A DNA stretch of 64,000 nt from Dirofilaria immitis. Its lineage: Eukaryota; Nematoda; Chromadorea; Rhabditida; Onchocercidae. The first letter of the stretch is position 1. Each line of letters opens with the position of its first letter. Below are positions 47,721 to 60,430 of the stretch, piece by piece. Below the pieces are notes generated by a model that made no database searches, had not been told where the DNA came from, and saw only the letters and a list, made by a program, of their open reading frames with translations. A program made the position numbers and the translations under genes. The DNA is taken from assembly GCA_024305405.1 (NCBI GenBank), contig JAKNDB010000079.1, forward strand, positions 3,214,501-3,278,500. The letters run 5' to 3'.

Positions 47721-50492
47721 ATGAAGTTCATCGAAGTAATATTTGTCGTGGTGGTAGTACTGACTGGTACTTGTTGTAGTCAACCTGAATTTTGCAATAG
47801 GGATCGTGCGTTAGTGTTTTATTTTTAATTTTCTAAATATTATATTTCATCCTTAACATTTAAGCATTCTCGACTTTAGTTATTTATGTCTCTTAATGCT
47901 GGCATTCTGTAACAAGAGATCTTATACAAATCAAAGAATTTAGATGCAATCGAATTTGATTTATTTCCTCTTATCGACAAAACAATATGAATCTTCGATA
48001 AAAAAGAGACAAATACATTCAACTGAATTCGTATGGCATAAAAGCAATGAGAATATTCGATGTATAAGTCATAATATTTTTAATACCAAACAAAAATTTA
48101 CCATAATCATAATATGGCTATAAGCTAAAGCGCTTTAGATTGAGGATGACGAAGAATCAGATCAATTTTGCATTGAAACTATTTAAACATTCTTCACCAG
48201 CTAATGAATCACATCTTTTGTCACCGTTTGCAATAATTTCTGCATTATCAATATTATATCAGGGAGCCGCGGGTGATACCCGAGTTGAAATGACAAAGAT
48301 TGGTGGAGGTAACGATATATCTTTATGTTGCTAGTCAATTCAAAATTTAAATAATTAAGCCATGAAGATCTAATTCTAAATTCATTTGATATATTTTTTC
48401 AATATGCAAATTTCAATGCAATAATTTTTTTGGCAATAACGAATGATTTGCAAAGAAAATAATCGGCAAAAAGTATTTCAAATACTTGTGATTCAGGACA
48501 ATCCGCACAGATATTTGATAATTATCCATATTGTGTTATCCATTATTTCAATAGTGATGAAGGCAATAACTCTATTGTTGGAGGATCATCAAGATTATGG
48601 GCACAGCTAAATTTCTTAATTAATCCTAGCTTCCAAAATATTATCAGCATGCTTCATTCTATTAAGATAAAACACCTGAATTTCTCGCATGGTGACGATG
48701 ATAGTTTAGTAGAGGTATCAGTTATTTTACTTAAATTTTTTAAAATATTACTTCAATTTTATTATAAATCAATCATTTTATATCACAAATTATTATTATT
48801 ATATGTATATCGAAGATTATACATCTAATTAATAATATATATCTTAAAATTAATATTATATATCAATTTTAATTTCATCTTTGTCGATCAAATATGAACA
48901 TTTATTGATTGTTAAATAAAAATTCAATAAAGTGATATAATTTTAAATTAACAAAATTTAAACTTATTGCAGGCAACAAGTGAATTGTTATTTGATAATG
49001 ATTACAATAAAACCAGTAATGTTATCATTATCAATTTTGGCGTTCCACTACTCTTTGCCAGCGAATTACATCTTAAATTAGAATGGAAATATCAGTTCGT
49101 ATTGCTCAACTATCAAACACGTTTCATTCGCTCATTATCGCAAACAATTTATGTATTCTATCCAATAAGATTAATTAGTTTTTAGTTGTTATACGTGAAT
49201 TGATAAAGTAAGAGATGATAAATATGCATATCTCATGAGTTTAATAATATCTGTATTCCTTTTATGAATTTTAATAATCATTAATTAGCTCAAAGTTAAG
49301 CAAAAAGTTTCAACAAATGTGTTAAACCTTCTTTCCAATATATTATTAGAAGGTTAATTTTGCTTATTTTTTGAATTATTCAGACTGAAATGATAGGGAG
49401 AACCGCAGAATTTCCGTACTATGAAGATCAAAATGTACAAGTTATTTCCTTACCGTTGCAAGAATCTGAAATGTATATGATGATTATTTTACCTAAAATT
49501 TTAAATGGATTACCTGAAATTGAAAATGAACTTACCGGAGAGAAGCTACTCGATTACATTGTCGCACTTGACGCATCTAATAAATCTATAAAGACTATGG
49601 TATGCTACTAAATTCTTTCTTAAACGATAAGAATTAAAAATAAACTTAAATTTCATTGTTTTTTTGAGCTGTCAAGTTTCAAATTTTTATCAAAATTACA
49701 CATCATATAAGTTTCATTCATCTTGTGTGAATAGTTTATTAAATCATTTCCAATTTAATTATTAGAATCCCAAACATTTCAATTTTTATTCTAACATTCA
49801 ATTTCAAACCCTTTTAGATTACAATGCCGAAATTTTTTTCAATAAAATGTATTAATTTGTCGGATGGATTAAAGAGTATTGGTCTCCTATCAATGTTTAC
49901 TGAATCAGCTAATTTTACCACCATTTCCGATTAGCCATTATCTATAACAAAATTCGGAAATCTTGCTTCTATACAGGTTAGTTATTGTTTCTACCCTAAA
50001 TTTAATTTTTTTTTTTATCAGCTCAATCTTAAACTTTACTCTAAAAGCAATTATATTTGCCATTCTATAAGAGTTAATTTTGCTGTTATTAAAATTTCAT
50101 CAAAGTGATGCAAACAATTTGAAGATAATTTCAACAGTAAAGGAATTAATATCTAACAAAATTAAAATTATCTAACTTCATTTTCCAATAGCTACATCAG
50201 ACAGGTTCCGATTAATCGATTTTCTTATAACTTTTTTTTTTAATAAAGAGATAACAAACTTAAAATTCAGATTACTGAAAATGGAATCAGTGTTAACTGT
50301 ACAGAAAGTTCAAAAGGTAACAGTAATGATGAAAGGAATTCAAATGATAAAATTGAAATGATAAATTCTTTACTCATGCCAGCATCACGAAGATTTTATG
50401 TCAATCATCCTTTTATCTATCTCATTTTTGATAACCGAAAAATATTCTTTGGATCAGTCGATATACGGCAGATGAGCATGAAACTGTTATAA
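47721..50492 (+). pseudogene. Serpin gene, probably inactive
   Basis: Serpins are protease inhibitors; filarial ones are often secreted. Exons: 47721-47809 (signal peptide MKFIEVIFVVVVVLTGTCCS), 48139-48308 (LLSPFAIISALSILYQGAAG, a family signature), 48497-48714, 48973-about 49165, 49384-49599 (EDQNVQVISLPLQESEMYMM), 49818-49976, 50271-50492 (FYVNHPFIYLIFDNRKIFFG, C-terminal signature). Problems: exon 4 changes frame after WKYQF and its end reads CAA|TAAGAT, lacking the G of a donor; exon 6 has an in-frame TAG at 49932-49934 where the family has the Glu of ISDEPL. The reactive-centre hinge (ENGISVNCTESSKGNSND) lacks the small-residue run of inhibitory serpins. The stop is a substitution, so missing bases cannot explain it. 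Confidence 0.75.
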
Positions 50493-50559
50493 ACGAAGAA
50501 ATGTTAAAGGATCAAAAACGAATGAATTTATAAAAATGATGATGATGAAAAAACGGAAA

Positions 50560-51050
50560 AAGGAAAATTGAAAATCCATGGAAAAAACTGAGATTGAGGG
50601 TGATAACAAATCTTCGAAATATGGCGAATCCAGTGGAGCAATCCAACCTCCGAAACGTAACCGAGTGGTGCAATATCCGCAAAAATATGTCCAACACGAC
50701 GAAATGATGCAATATTCGCCGAAACAAGATCAATCAACCCTAGAATTTTTACATGATTTAATAGACATTGATTTTGATGATGTAATGAAAGATGCGTTGT
50801 CATCTGATGATATTGAAAGATTGTAGAATTTGAGAGATGAAGTGATGATATTACTTGGTGATATTGAACATTTGTTGATTCTCAAACTTATTGAAATTCA
50901 ACGTTAAACAAATAATGCATCCAGTTCATTCATTCTACACAAGCAAACAATCCAATTGACTATAATTTCAAAAATTGTGAAGTACAGAACAAGGTTAATG
51001 ATTTTTATTTATTTTTATGTCTCGAAAACGAATGCTGCTAAGAAAAGTTT
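50560..51050 (+). repeat. Dispersed repeat, copy A, with an 82-codon open frame
   Basis: Directly downstream of the serpin. The frame 50578-50826 (MEKTEIEGDNKSSKYGESSG, then VQHDEMMQYSPKQDQSTLEF, acidic end) is intact here and broken in the inverted copy near 35.2-35.75 kb. Similarity between copies continues past the stop. It may be an exon of an unrecognised gene, or part of a transposon. Confidence 0.6.
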
Positions 51051-51689
51051 CATCTGATCCTATCTAATTTCTGTTTTGGCTGAAGTTCTCGGATAATTTA
51101 TAAGGTATTCTAGGCATCTTTTCATAATTACACTGAATCATTTTTTACTTTTTCAACATTTCCACATTCTTAACAAAATTTTTATCTGGAATTATTTTAA
51201 TAGCATTGACAAAATTCTTGACGAAGTCGTGGTTTTATAATATTTCCTTTCTTTGAATTCATAAAATTGTGCTCTCTTTTAGCAACAGTCCATTAGAGAA
51301 TTGTTAGAATTTTTCTAAAATGCCAATTTTTCTGCCAGAAATTCAATAATTAGTTTTAAAATAATATATTCGGAAAAAATTTCACCCTCCTAACAATTTA
51401 TTGAAAAAAATAGTGAAAAAAATGTGTGGAAACTGTTTTTAAGTAATTATGCAAGCGATAATCTCAAATATCAATCTTCTAATGCCAAAATCATGATAAT
51501 GCAATATAATGTCAAAGGTCATATGCTAAATATTTTATTCATATCCACTGGACGAACGTTATAGAACGAATTCAGTGAAATTTGATTATATTATCATTTT
51601 TATTCATAACTTTCACTTTCATGCCTCATATATCTTAACTTCCGGGTATAATCAAAGGAAAAATTTTTCAATAGTGCAATCTTTGATGA

Positions 51690-52000
51690 CTGACCCGTGT
51701 CGGGTCATTCGACATTATATATACATGACACCATATTGGTGACCTTGTGATATCAGTTACAATGCATATCTATGATTATACAAATATATACGACAAGATC
51801 ATCGTATATGTATATAATTAAACGAGTCACAATGCATATCTATGGTTATACAAATACATACGACAAATTCATCGTATATATCTATGATTAGACGGGTCAT
51901 AATGCATATCTATGATTACACAAATATATACGACAAATTCATCATATATCTATGATTAGACGAGTCATAATGCATATCTATGATTATACAAATATCATCT
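51690..52000. repeat. 70-bp tandem repeat array preceded by a hairpin
   Basis: A perfect stem-loop TGACCCG-TGT-CGGGTCA at 51691-51707 is followed by about 3.5 units of a 68-70 bp repeat from about 51757 (core GCATATCTATGATTATACAA, then ACGACAAATTCATC). Unit junctions read GACGAGTCA or GACGGGTCA, echoing the hairpin arm. A degenerate single unit lies at 5.34-5.40 kb. Confidence 0.88.
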
Positions 52001-53990
52001 AATTACATCAGATAGATTCAAAGTTATATATAAAGCTTTATGATTAGATATGTAAAAATCTTTAAAAAAGATTCATAGTAAAGAATTGTATCTTTTCATA
52101 CGAATATTTATTTAAAAATTTAAAATTTTTAAATTTTAATTTTCGAAATTTCTTTAGAAAACCAGAAAAACTTTTTTCAAACTTTTTGAAGACAAAAACT
52201 TTTTTAATTTTCATAAAAAAATTTGTTTACATTCATATATGCATATTTTATTAATTTATTTATCAAATTGCACGTTATGTTCTCTCCTTTCATCTATTTG
52301 TTTTCTTTTAGTCAATTTATTTTTTCTTTTATTTATTATTTTTTCAATTTGTTGCCAAAAATAATCAAATTTATTTCATCAATTTAATCTATCGAAATTT
52401 TGTCACATTTTTAAATTTGCAATTCCATGAATCTATAAACTAAAGATTAGTTAGTTTTCGATAAAAATATTTCACTTCCATCAGTATCATTACCATTATC
52501 ATTGTCATCATCATCATCATCGTTCTTGCCGTTTTAGCAAAAGAAATACTATCATTCCCTTGAGAGAATACTTTGAAACTTTATCTCTTTTCTTGAGTTT
52601 TATCTTTCAACAAATAGAAATAAACTTCAACTTTCTTAGCCCGACAATTATCTCTCTACCAAATAATGTTGTCTTTATTGAAGATTAAGGTCAAGAAAGG
52701 ATTAAGTATATCGCAATTGCAATATTGCAAATTTACTAATTTGCAAAATTATGATCTGTTCTCGTCCTGGCTAATTTGTTTTCCGTTCATTGAGATATTT
52801 TATTAAAGATAGACCAATTTAAATAGGTCTTTATTGCTTGGCATTGTGATAGTTAGTGTATAAATAAAATCTTGAAGAACTTTATAGTCAGCTAGTTCTC
52901 AAATTAATTTAAAATGTTAGATATTAATATATGCAACAAATCTTTTTTTTATTTACTAAAAATCCTTGACAATTATATTATCACTGAGGGTATGAATGAG
53001 CTGGAAATTCTCGAGAGGCGAAGTATTGAATGAATTTGGAAGATTTAAAGTCTTTTAAGATTTTTAAACCATTTTCTTACTTTTACTAAAAATATTAATC
53101 AATTGAGTAAATCTTATTGTTTCCTTTCAAAATGCAAAAATAAAAATTCTTGAATAATTCTTTAAAATATAATTTGAGTGAAATATAGAAGAAAGAATTA
53201 CTAATTGGATATATTCCGGAAAAATGAATAGCCAATTTCAATAATTTAACCTTTGATGTTTTCATTAGATAAAACTTTTTTTTCCATTTAAAGTATGTCC
53301 TTCATAAAAATTCATGAATTCTCCACTCAAATTATTCACTAACTTTTCCTAATCTCAAGTAATTTTTGAGCTATAAAATCATAGTTTTTAAACTAACCTT
53401 TTATGTTGATTTAACTTTTTTGATTTTAATCCACTGCAAAACTGAAAATATAACTAATAACAGTAATGATTTTAAGGAGAGAATAATAAAAATCATGAGT
53501 TTTAATGAAGTTTCCTTAATTACCAAGCTTTCTTTTGAATAAAGTCTTGAAGAAACAGAATCCAGAAACAGAATCATGCTTTATTTTTTGTAAGCTTTAG
53601 CAAAATCAGCACAGTGGATTAATTGATGTTTAATTTGCATTGCTTTTAGTGTAGAAAAGTACTTACTTAAATCCGATTATGTTTACTCTTTTGAATTACT
53701 CTGTAAACTATTTACAGTCAGTACCATTCAGTCACTCCGTGAGAATATGAAAATTTTATACTGACATAAATAAATTATATTGTGATTTCGTTGCGTTACA
53801 ATTTTAATATTGTTCAATATTGTTTTATTCTAATTTTGATATAATTAAATGGAAATTGACATAGGATTTTATAATAATGTTACTGTAACCAAAAAAATTT
53901 TTTCTGTGAAAGAATATAATAAAAAATTATATAATCAGAATTTTTGTTGTTTCCAACTTTGTTTTCGAAATTTGAAACTGATTTTCTGTA
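52001..53990. other. AT-rich spacer
   Basis: No gene seen. It contains a short (ATC)n microsatellite at about 52497-52523. Confidence 0.5.
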
Positions 53991-53991
53991 G

Positions 53992-54131
53992 GTAACGACA
54001 GAATTTTACGTAAAAATAGGCTTCAGAAAGTTTTTGGTTTTAAACGTTTAAATAAAGAGAATGATAGATTATTAGACAATTATGCTGAGTGTAAGGAAGT
54101 TAAAAATAACTCAGCTGAATCCATTTGCCAA
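53992..54131 (+). CDS. Orphan internal exon of an unrecognised gene
   Basis: Flanked by TTTTCTGTAG and GTAAGT and open in one phase for 46 codons (phase 2 bases, then NDRILRKNRLQKVFGFKRLN, later DNYAECKEVKNNSAESICQ). The peptide is basic and hydrophilic. No partner exon was found on either side; retroelement debris begins 3' at about 54.5 kb, so the gene may have been broken by it. The family is unknown. Confidence 0.35.
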
Positions 54132-54549
54132 GTAAGTGTTAATGTCTTTTCTATGCAGTGCTGAAAAGGTCAATATTTCAAGTAATTGATCTAGGATTTC
54201 AAACGCTCAAATAGCCAAATCTCAATACCAAATTATCAAATTACTTGATTTAATTTGTCGATGCTTAGTCATAATCAATCAGTTCTTGCTTGTTAGGTCC
54301 AAAAATGTCTTTTACTTATTTGTAGATGACTGTCATATATATTTTTCGTAGCTTAATTTAAAAACGATAAAGATCAGGTGAAATTGTTTGTATGAAGATA
54401 TATGCTTACACTTCAGATTTGCGTTAATCTTCATCGATTAAATTTGAATCTTAAATTTTTTTCAAAATGCATTGGACACTTTCATAGTTTATCTTTTAAT
54501 TTCTATTGTTATAATTTTGCAAAATAAAATATTTCTCTTTTCTTAAGGC

Positions 54550-57500
54550 ATTACTTCCTTAATTTATTGGTTGGCCAAGATTCTCTTCACGTTTCTGCTG
54601 ATATATATTCGTCAAAATCCATCGAGCAATTCTCTCTCGATATCGTTTACACACTAGTCTAAATTTTTCTTATGGCTTCTCATTGTCGGAAGACTTATTC
54701 AACCGTTTCGATTGTCTATATCCAGTCTTGGTCATTTCTTCTGATGTTTTGAAATTCGCCATATAGCGAATTTTTAATCATCGATATGTTGCGAATTCCT
54801 CCATTAGTAATTGTCTAATAATGCTATAGCTTTCTGATGCGGCGTATGTACATATACTGCTTTTGAGGCTTTTTCTTTCAAACAGAAAGGCAAGTAGCTC
54901 ATCTTCTATATGCGTAGGAAAAACTGTCTTGTTGTTAGTTGTTGTGAGAAATCGAAAGAGAAATATTTATTCAGTTGTTGGATTATCGAACAATACAATA
55001 CAGTGAAATTTGGTAATGTGAAATAGAGAATAAGATTAAACTGGTTAAGTAATTTAATTAGCAAAGATTAATAATTACGGCAAGACGAATATGATCTTGA
55101 ATGAAGGAGACCAATGTAGCCCGAATTGAAGCGAACATACGTAATATTGAGTAAAAAGATGAATAATTTTGTAAAGACCCATAGAGCGGAAGAGTATGTA
55201 TATATTGACTATAGATAAGTTGTGCTTACAATATTATGTAAATTACATGAGAAGTGACAGAATTATTATTTTATCAAAGAGGAAATTACATGGGAATTAA
55301 TTTTTCAGAAACAGCATTCTTATAATTTATGAAATTTGAAGAATTTCTCACTAGTGTATGTGAGATTTGAAAGCTTTCTCACTATTATATGTGAGATTTG
55401 TGAATAAAATAGTTCTTTACAGATTAGCTGATGTGAGAATCCTTGTATAAGGAAGAAATATATCCTTCGTACAATCTAAGTATTGAAAAATTGACTTATA
55501 AGTGATGGGTCCTTTATTCCGGAAGTTATTTTTTCTATAATGAATTCTTCAACTGCTTACCATATTATTATCTCTTACGATTCTTTCCGACAGTATGCAC
55601 AGAAAATCTTGCTTTTGCATAACTGCCTCAAAATTGCTCCAAAATTCTCTCCATTTTCGAGGATCTCCACTGAAGATATTATCAATGATAATTGGGGAAA
55701 TTTAGTGTTGTTTGGAGAATCATCTGGGTCATTTCTGTTTTGATCCGCTTTCTTCGTTTACCTTGTATTCATTCGATTACAACCTCAGTATTCTTCTTAT
55801 ATCTGAACAAGACTAAAAATGCTTTTTACCTTCATTTTATTAAATTCAGTATTCCTTAATCGTTTTCCATCATTTCTATGTAATTTCTTTCCTCTTGTCG
55901 TCGGTGCAGTGAAATCTTTTGTAAACAATCCAGCCATTTATCATTAATATTCATGAGTATCTCTATGGTTCAATTCTTTCCATCGTCTTTTAATTTTTGT
56001 ACTGTTCGTACTGTTCATCCTCTGTTATATTTTGGTTGATTGTTCTCTATATATGATGTGATAGAATTGCAAATTCTCTATTTCCACTTGAGCTCCAAAA
56101 CTTTGTCAACGATAAGTCCAAATACAAATTCCAAACTTGGGTGGTTAAATCTCTAATTCGATAAGTTTCTCTAACACGACAACGAATTCAACGATGAAGA
56201 TTTCGATAAAACGAATTAATAATAGTAACAAAATAAAAAAATAGACCCAATATAACCCTCGATACTCTCCATCCAATTGATCTTCCTAGAGCACATCTTT
56301 CGGAAATGATTTTAATGCTCAGAATCCCTCGCACAGTCAGTTCTGAGATCGCGAGTCATTGTCTTTAATTAGAGCACATAAACATGATTACTAATATGAT
56401 TCGATTTGCAACATCTTGAGCTGCATCAATACGTCTCCAACACATTCACTTATGAATCTTTATATTTGCTTTTATCACGGAACGTTATTCGCAACAGTCC
56501 AATCTATTTCACTTCATTGAGAATCTTCAGAATCTTTTCCTCGCTGGGATAGCATTTGCTAATATCATTGATAATATCCGGTTCATGGCACCAAAAAAAC
56601 TATTGGGAAATTAACTTCGTACCCACACGAAGTCCTGAATCAAATGCACAATAATCAGGAACACCAAAGAACACAAATACAGAAAAATCCAAGAATACGA
56701 ATAAATGTCGGAAACCGAGAGGAAATTAATTCAAATTTATAAAATTCCTAAAAATACATTGTTTGTAACAAATAATTAAGCCATCAACGATTTCCTGTTT
56801 CTCACACTAATCAAAACATTTATCTAAATGTTTCTTATTCATCATTCACCCAATATCCTTTCCCACATTATTCATCATTCGTCCCTCTTAAAACATCTAT
56901 TTTATCCATTTACAGATCTTTCCAATCCAAATTTTTTCTCATCAGGCCCTTTTTTATCACCCTATATAATCAATCACAGGGACAATGGGTTTGCTTTTCT
57001 ATTTAAAAACCATCACTTGTTGGTTGTGAAATATACTTCTCAAATTCAACCGTATTGTAACGCATTTCGCCTAATACCAAATTGTTTCTAATAAACAAAA
57101 TTTCAAATTCTTCTGTGTTGTCAACCGCAAGAAAAACTTCCACAAAAGTAAATATCTTAATGCTTACTGAGAGGTCCTATCTTTTCATTGGATCTGTCGT
57201 TCTTCTTCCCGCCACTGCTGCTTCCTCTGTCGTTGAATTGCGATTCTTGTTACGTCGGATCATCGTCGAACCTGCTGTTTCCATTTAATTAAAAAATTGC
57301 TGCTATCGAATTGTTGGACTGTCCCAGAACCGCGACCGTTGGATCGAACTTAAGTTGTTGAGCTAACTGATCCCGCTTGAATGTCGAGTTGAACTTCAGC
57401 TGTTGTCAATAGCTACTTTCACTTCATCGTCAAATCGTTGTCGATTACATCCTTCAAACTTGGGTAGTCAAGCCGCAATCCCTCTCCTATATATTCTGCG

Positions 57501-58100
57501 GCTTGTCGACCCTAGACGAGTTGATCTCATCTTGCTGACCAGTGAGTAAATCGAGTGCTTTAATTGAGAACATCTTTATATCTTTATCCTTTTAGTTTAC
57601 TGATCTCACAATTTGGCGCGCTATTTACTTTGAATGCCCCTTTTAATGTTTCTATCTATATATAACTGTTTACATATTTCGATTTTTGCCGACAGAACGA
57701 TGTATAATAAACGAACAAAGGATACCAACAGTTCTTTGAGTGTTAGCGATATCGTCATAATTTCCTCTTATTATTACCATCGATTTCATTCCATCACAAT
57801 TGCTGCTTCTGCCTCTCTGCCGCTGTCGATCACTATAGCTGTGGTTCTTAATGAATTGTCGATTACGCTATTGAACTGTTCACTGACGCTGTTGGACTGT
57901 CGAACAGCTACTCAGACTGAACTAATGTCGATACCAATCCTACTGCTTGTACTTATCGAACGGGAAGCCCGCTCGATCAAATTCATTCCTTTATGTCCTT
58001 TAATATTCCCCTTCATTCCTCATGTTCTTTTGATATTCCTACATATAACTAATCATAGCTTTCGGCTTTCACCGACAAAGACGGTCATGCACTAAGACGA
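54550..58100 (-). mobile_element. Rearranged BEL/Pao-type LTR retrotransposon
   Basis: Read on the minus strand, the order is: zinc-knuckle tail of gag (58.0-57.6 kb, matching the 34.0-34.5 kb fragment); an LTR-like repeat (57,144 to about 56.9 kb, matching 7478 and 63757); a primer-binding-like TTTGGTGCCATGAACCGG near 56.58 kb; then a gag segment with the BEL/Pao DUF1759 signature FSGDPRKWREFW near 55.68-55.64 kb. So gag's end precedes an LTR and gag's start follows it, as expected at the junction of two elements sharing an LTR, or after internal deletion. Frames are interrupted throughout and no reverse transcriptase was recognised, so it is not active. Confidence 0.65.
56894..57144 (-). 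repeat. LTR-like repeat, family 1, copy B
   Basis: The reverse complement matches 63,757-64,000 almost throughout, including GGCGAAATGCGTTACAATAC and the GGATTGG...GGATAAAATA end. Part of the rearranged BEL/Pao element. Confidence 0.85.
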
Positions 58101-58193
58101 CTTAGTGTTAGGTGGTTCTAGCATTTGACATCAACCTTGTTGAGATACCGAAAATAGAGGAACATTGAAAAGAAAATTTGAGGGTCAAAATAT

Positions 58194-58510
58194 TATGGAC
58201 ATCGTTTAGATGCTTATTAATTATTCGTTTTACGTAAATATGAATTTGATTATGTAATCATTAATGCTGTAAAGTTATTTCCGTAATAAAAATAATTTTT
58301 ACTGCTAAATAAAATTGTTAACATCCCAGACTTTACTTTTGGTTTGATTTCATGTGATGTGATATTTATCGAAAATAAGTTTAAATGTTTGATAATTTTA
58401 TAAAATTACCAGACAGTTATTAGATAACAAAAGGGACATGCATTCATTCATATCACCGAGTAATATAACATGGATACGACATTGTGATAAGCATCTAAAC
58501 GATGTCCATA
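58194..58510. mobile_element. Short terminal-inverted-repeat element (MITE-like)
   Basis: A perfect 23-bp inverted repeat (TATGGACATCGTTTAGATGC plus TTA) occupies 58194-58216 and, reversed, 58488-58510, enclosing about 270 bases of AT-rich DNA with no open frame. The structure resembles a non-autonomous DNA transposon. Target-site duplication is not obvious (the outer flanks read AAATAT and CTTTTT), so the ends may lie a few bases further out. Confidence 0.6.
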
Positions 58511-60430
58511 CTTTTTTGTTTACTTTTATCGCGCATTTATCCATAGTTCGTTATCGCGTTAGAAAAACTCATGGCATTAGAGGTTTAACCATCCAAGTTT
58601 GGGACTCGCGTCCTTGGACTTTGACAAAGTTTTTCAGCTCAATCAATATTCATTCATATTCATCAACAGTTCCGATTCAATCAATCATATTAATAAAAAA
58701 AAAAATATTTATTAATGATAGCCGCGACAAGCTGAAAAAGCAACCTCTCAGAACGGTATAAAATTCTCGTAAATGATGGGCATAAATTTTCCGGCGACAA
58801 GATAGTTATGTTATATGAACAAAAATGTTTTGATGAATTTAAAATGTATTTCGAAGCGTTAAAGAAATGATCGGATATCACTTTCTATTCATCCAATTAG
58901 ACTTTCGAAATTTTATTTAAGTAGCGATACAATAAGAGGATTTTATATATAGGACTGCGCATAAAAATAAGCAATCCAAACATGACGCAAAAATGGGATT
59001 TTTGGAATCAAATAATAGGACAGAATTGTTTTTGGTAACTTCATGAGTATTTATATCATTCTTAGGAGATTCACTTCAACGAAGCGCTTATATCCATATC
59101 ATACATCCATATTATCATAAACATTCAGCTATTAACGGCGATATGCTTCGGGTGAATAACTAATTAATTAAAATATTTCAATCTTTTGCAGTTTCCATTA
59201 ATAATCTTAGTAAGAAGGCTTCAATTATTCTTTTACTAACTTGTTTTTTTCCATTTCTTAGATTAAAATGTGAAACGAAAAGTGAAACGAGACAAATGAA
59301 TAATTGGTTATTCCAGCATGTATTAATAATTTTCTTTTTGTCTCTTAGATAATTGATTTATACCATTCTTCCCATTTCATCCCATTATGTCCTCGCCGCA
59401 TATTTGAACATATTAAACTTTCTAAAATATCTAGAAGTAAGTTTAATCTAATTGTAAATCGAATGTAAACTTTAAACTAAATAATATATATCTCCCTTGT
59501 TATAAGTGTCATTCCTATGTAGTTCCACAGCAATAACTTAATCCTATACTATACCATCATAATTATCAAAAACTGGACGTGCGAGATAAAGTCATTAATG
59601 AAATTCTTAGCAACCTTTTCTATAACTACCTTTGTTTTTCCAAAGTGAAACTGACGTATAGTTTTGTCACGTATCACGTATATAGAAAATAACAAATAGC
59701 AGAAGGATGACAGAAAAGACTAAACAAATCACACAGGAGTTCTTAGCTCCATAATTTATTTACACTCCTGACTAATAGCTACATATCACCATTACGTATC
59801 ATATTGATTAGAAATCCCCACGTATTTGGTAAGTTACGCGCCGATCAGTCATTAACTTCATTATATTTATATTTATATCACTGAAACTATCCTACGCCTC
59901 ATGCGTTAATCTCTGTTATAATCTGACAATGTGATTCTCGCGCAGTACATTATTTCACATTTAACATCAATCACTATTTCCTCTTAAAAAATGCACTCTC
60001 TGTTATACGTCTATACTCTCTGACACACTAATATTTATACAATATATCCATAACATTTTTGTTGCTTCTTATAGTAATTATTTGGGGAAGTGGATGGGAA
60101 TTGAAGATTAATGTTTGATATATTTCGTTTCCAATATAATTACTCGTCAAGATACTATTTTCTGTCCAATTAGTTTCAAAACTTATGAATATTTATTATT
60201 ACATGAAGTGGATGAATATTAATTATTACTTAAAAATATTCGAATATTTTATTACTTGAAAATAAAAATCAGTATTATAGAATTTTATTTGATAATTTTA
60301 TATTTCATTTGATTATTTGCCAGAATTCATGCACAATAAATGGACAATGATGATTTGTTATGTAGATGTATTTAATTAAATTTAAATTTCATATTTTCAT
60401 TTTTTTGGAAATTCGGAAGATAATTTCAAA
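58511..60430. other. Spacer upstream of the ZCCHC4-like gene
   Basis: No gene supported on either strand. The short frames near 58,700 are AT-rich noise. Confidence 0.45.

Noticed and set aside
55540..55743. 67-codon plus-strand frame
   Set aside because: Antisense of the gag segment with the FSGDPRKW signature on the minus strand.
57634..58095. 153-codon plus-strand frame
   Set aside because: It is the antisense shadow of the minus-strand BEL/Pao gag remnant, which matches the fragment at 34.0-34.5 kb.
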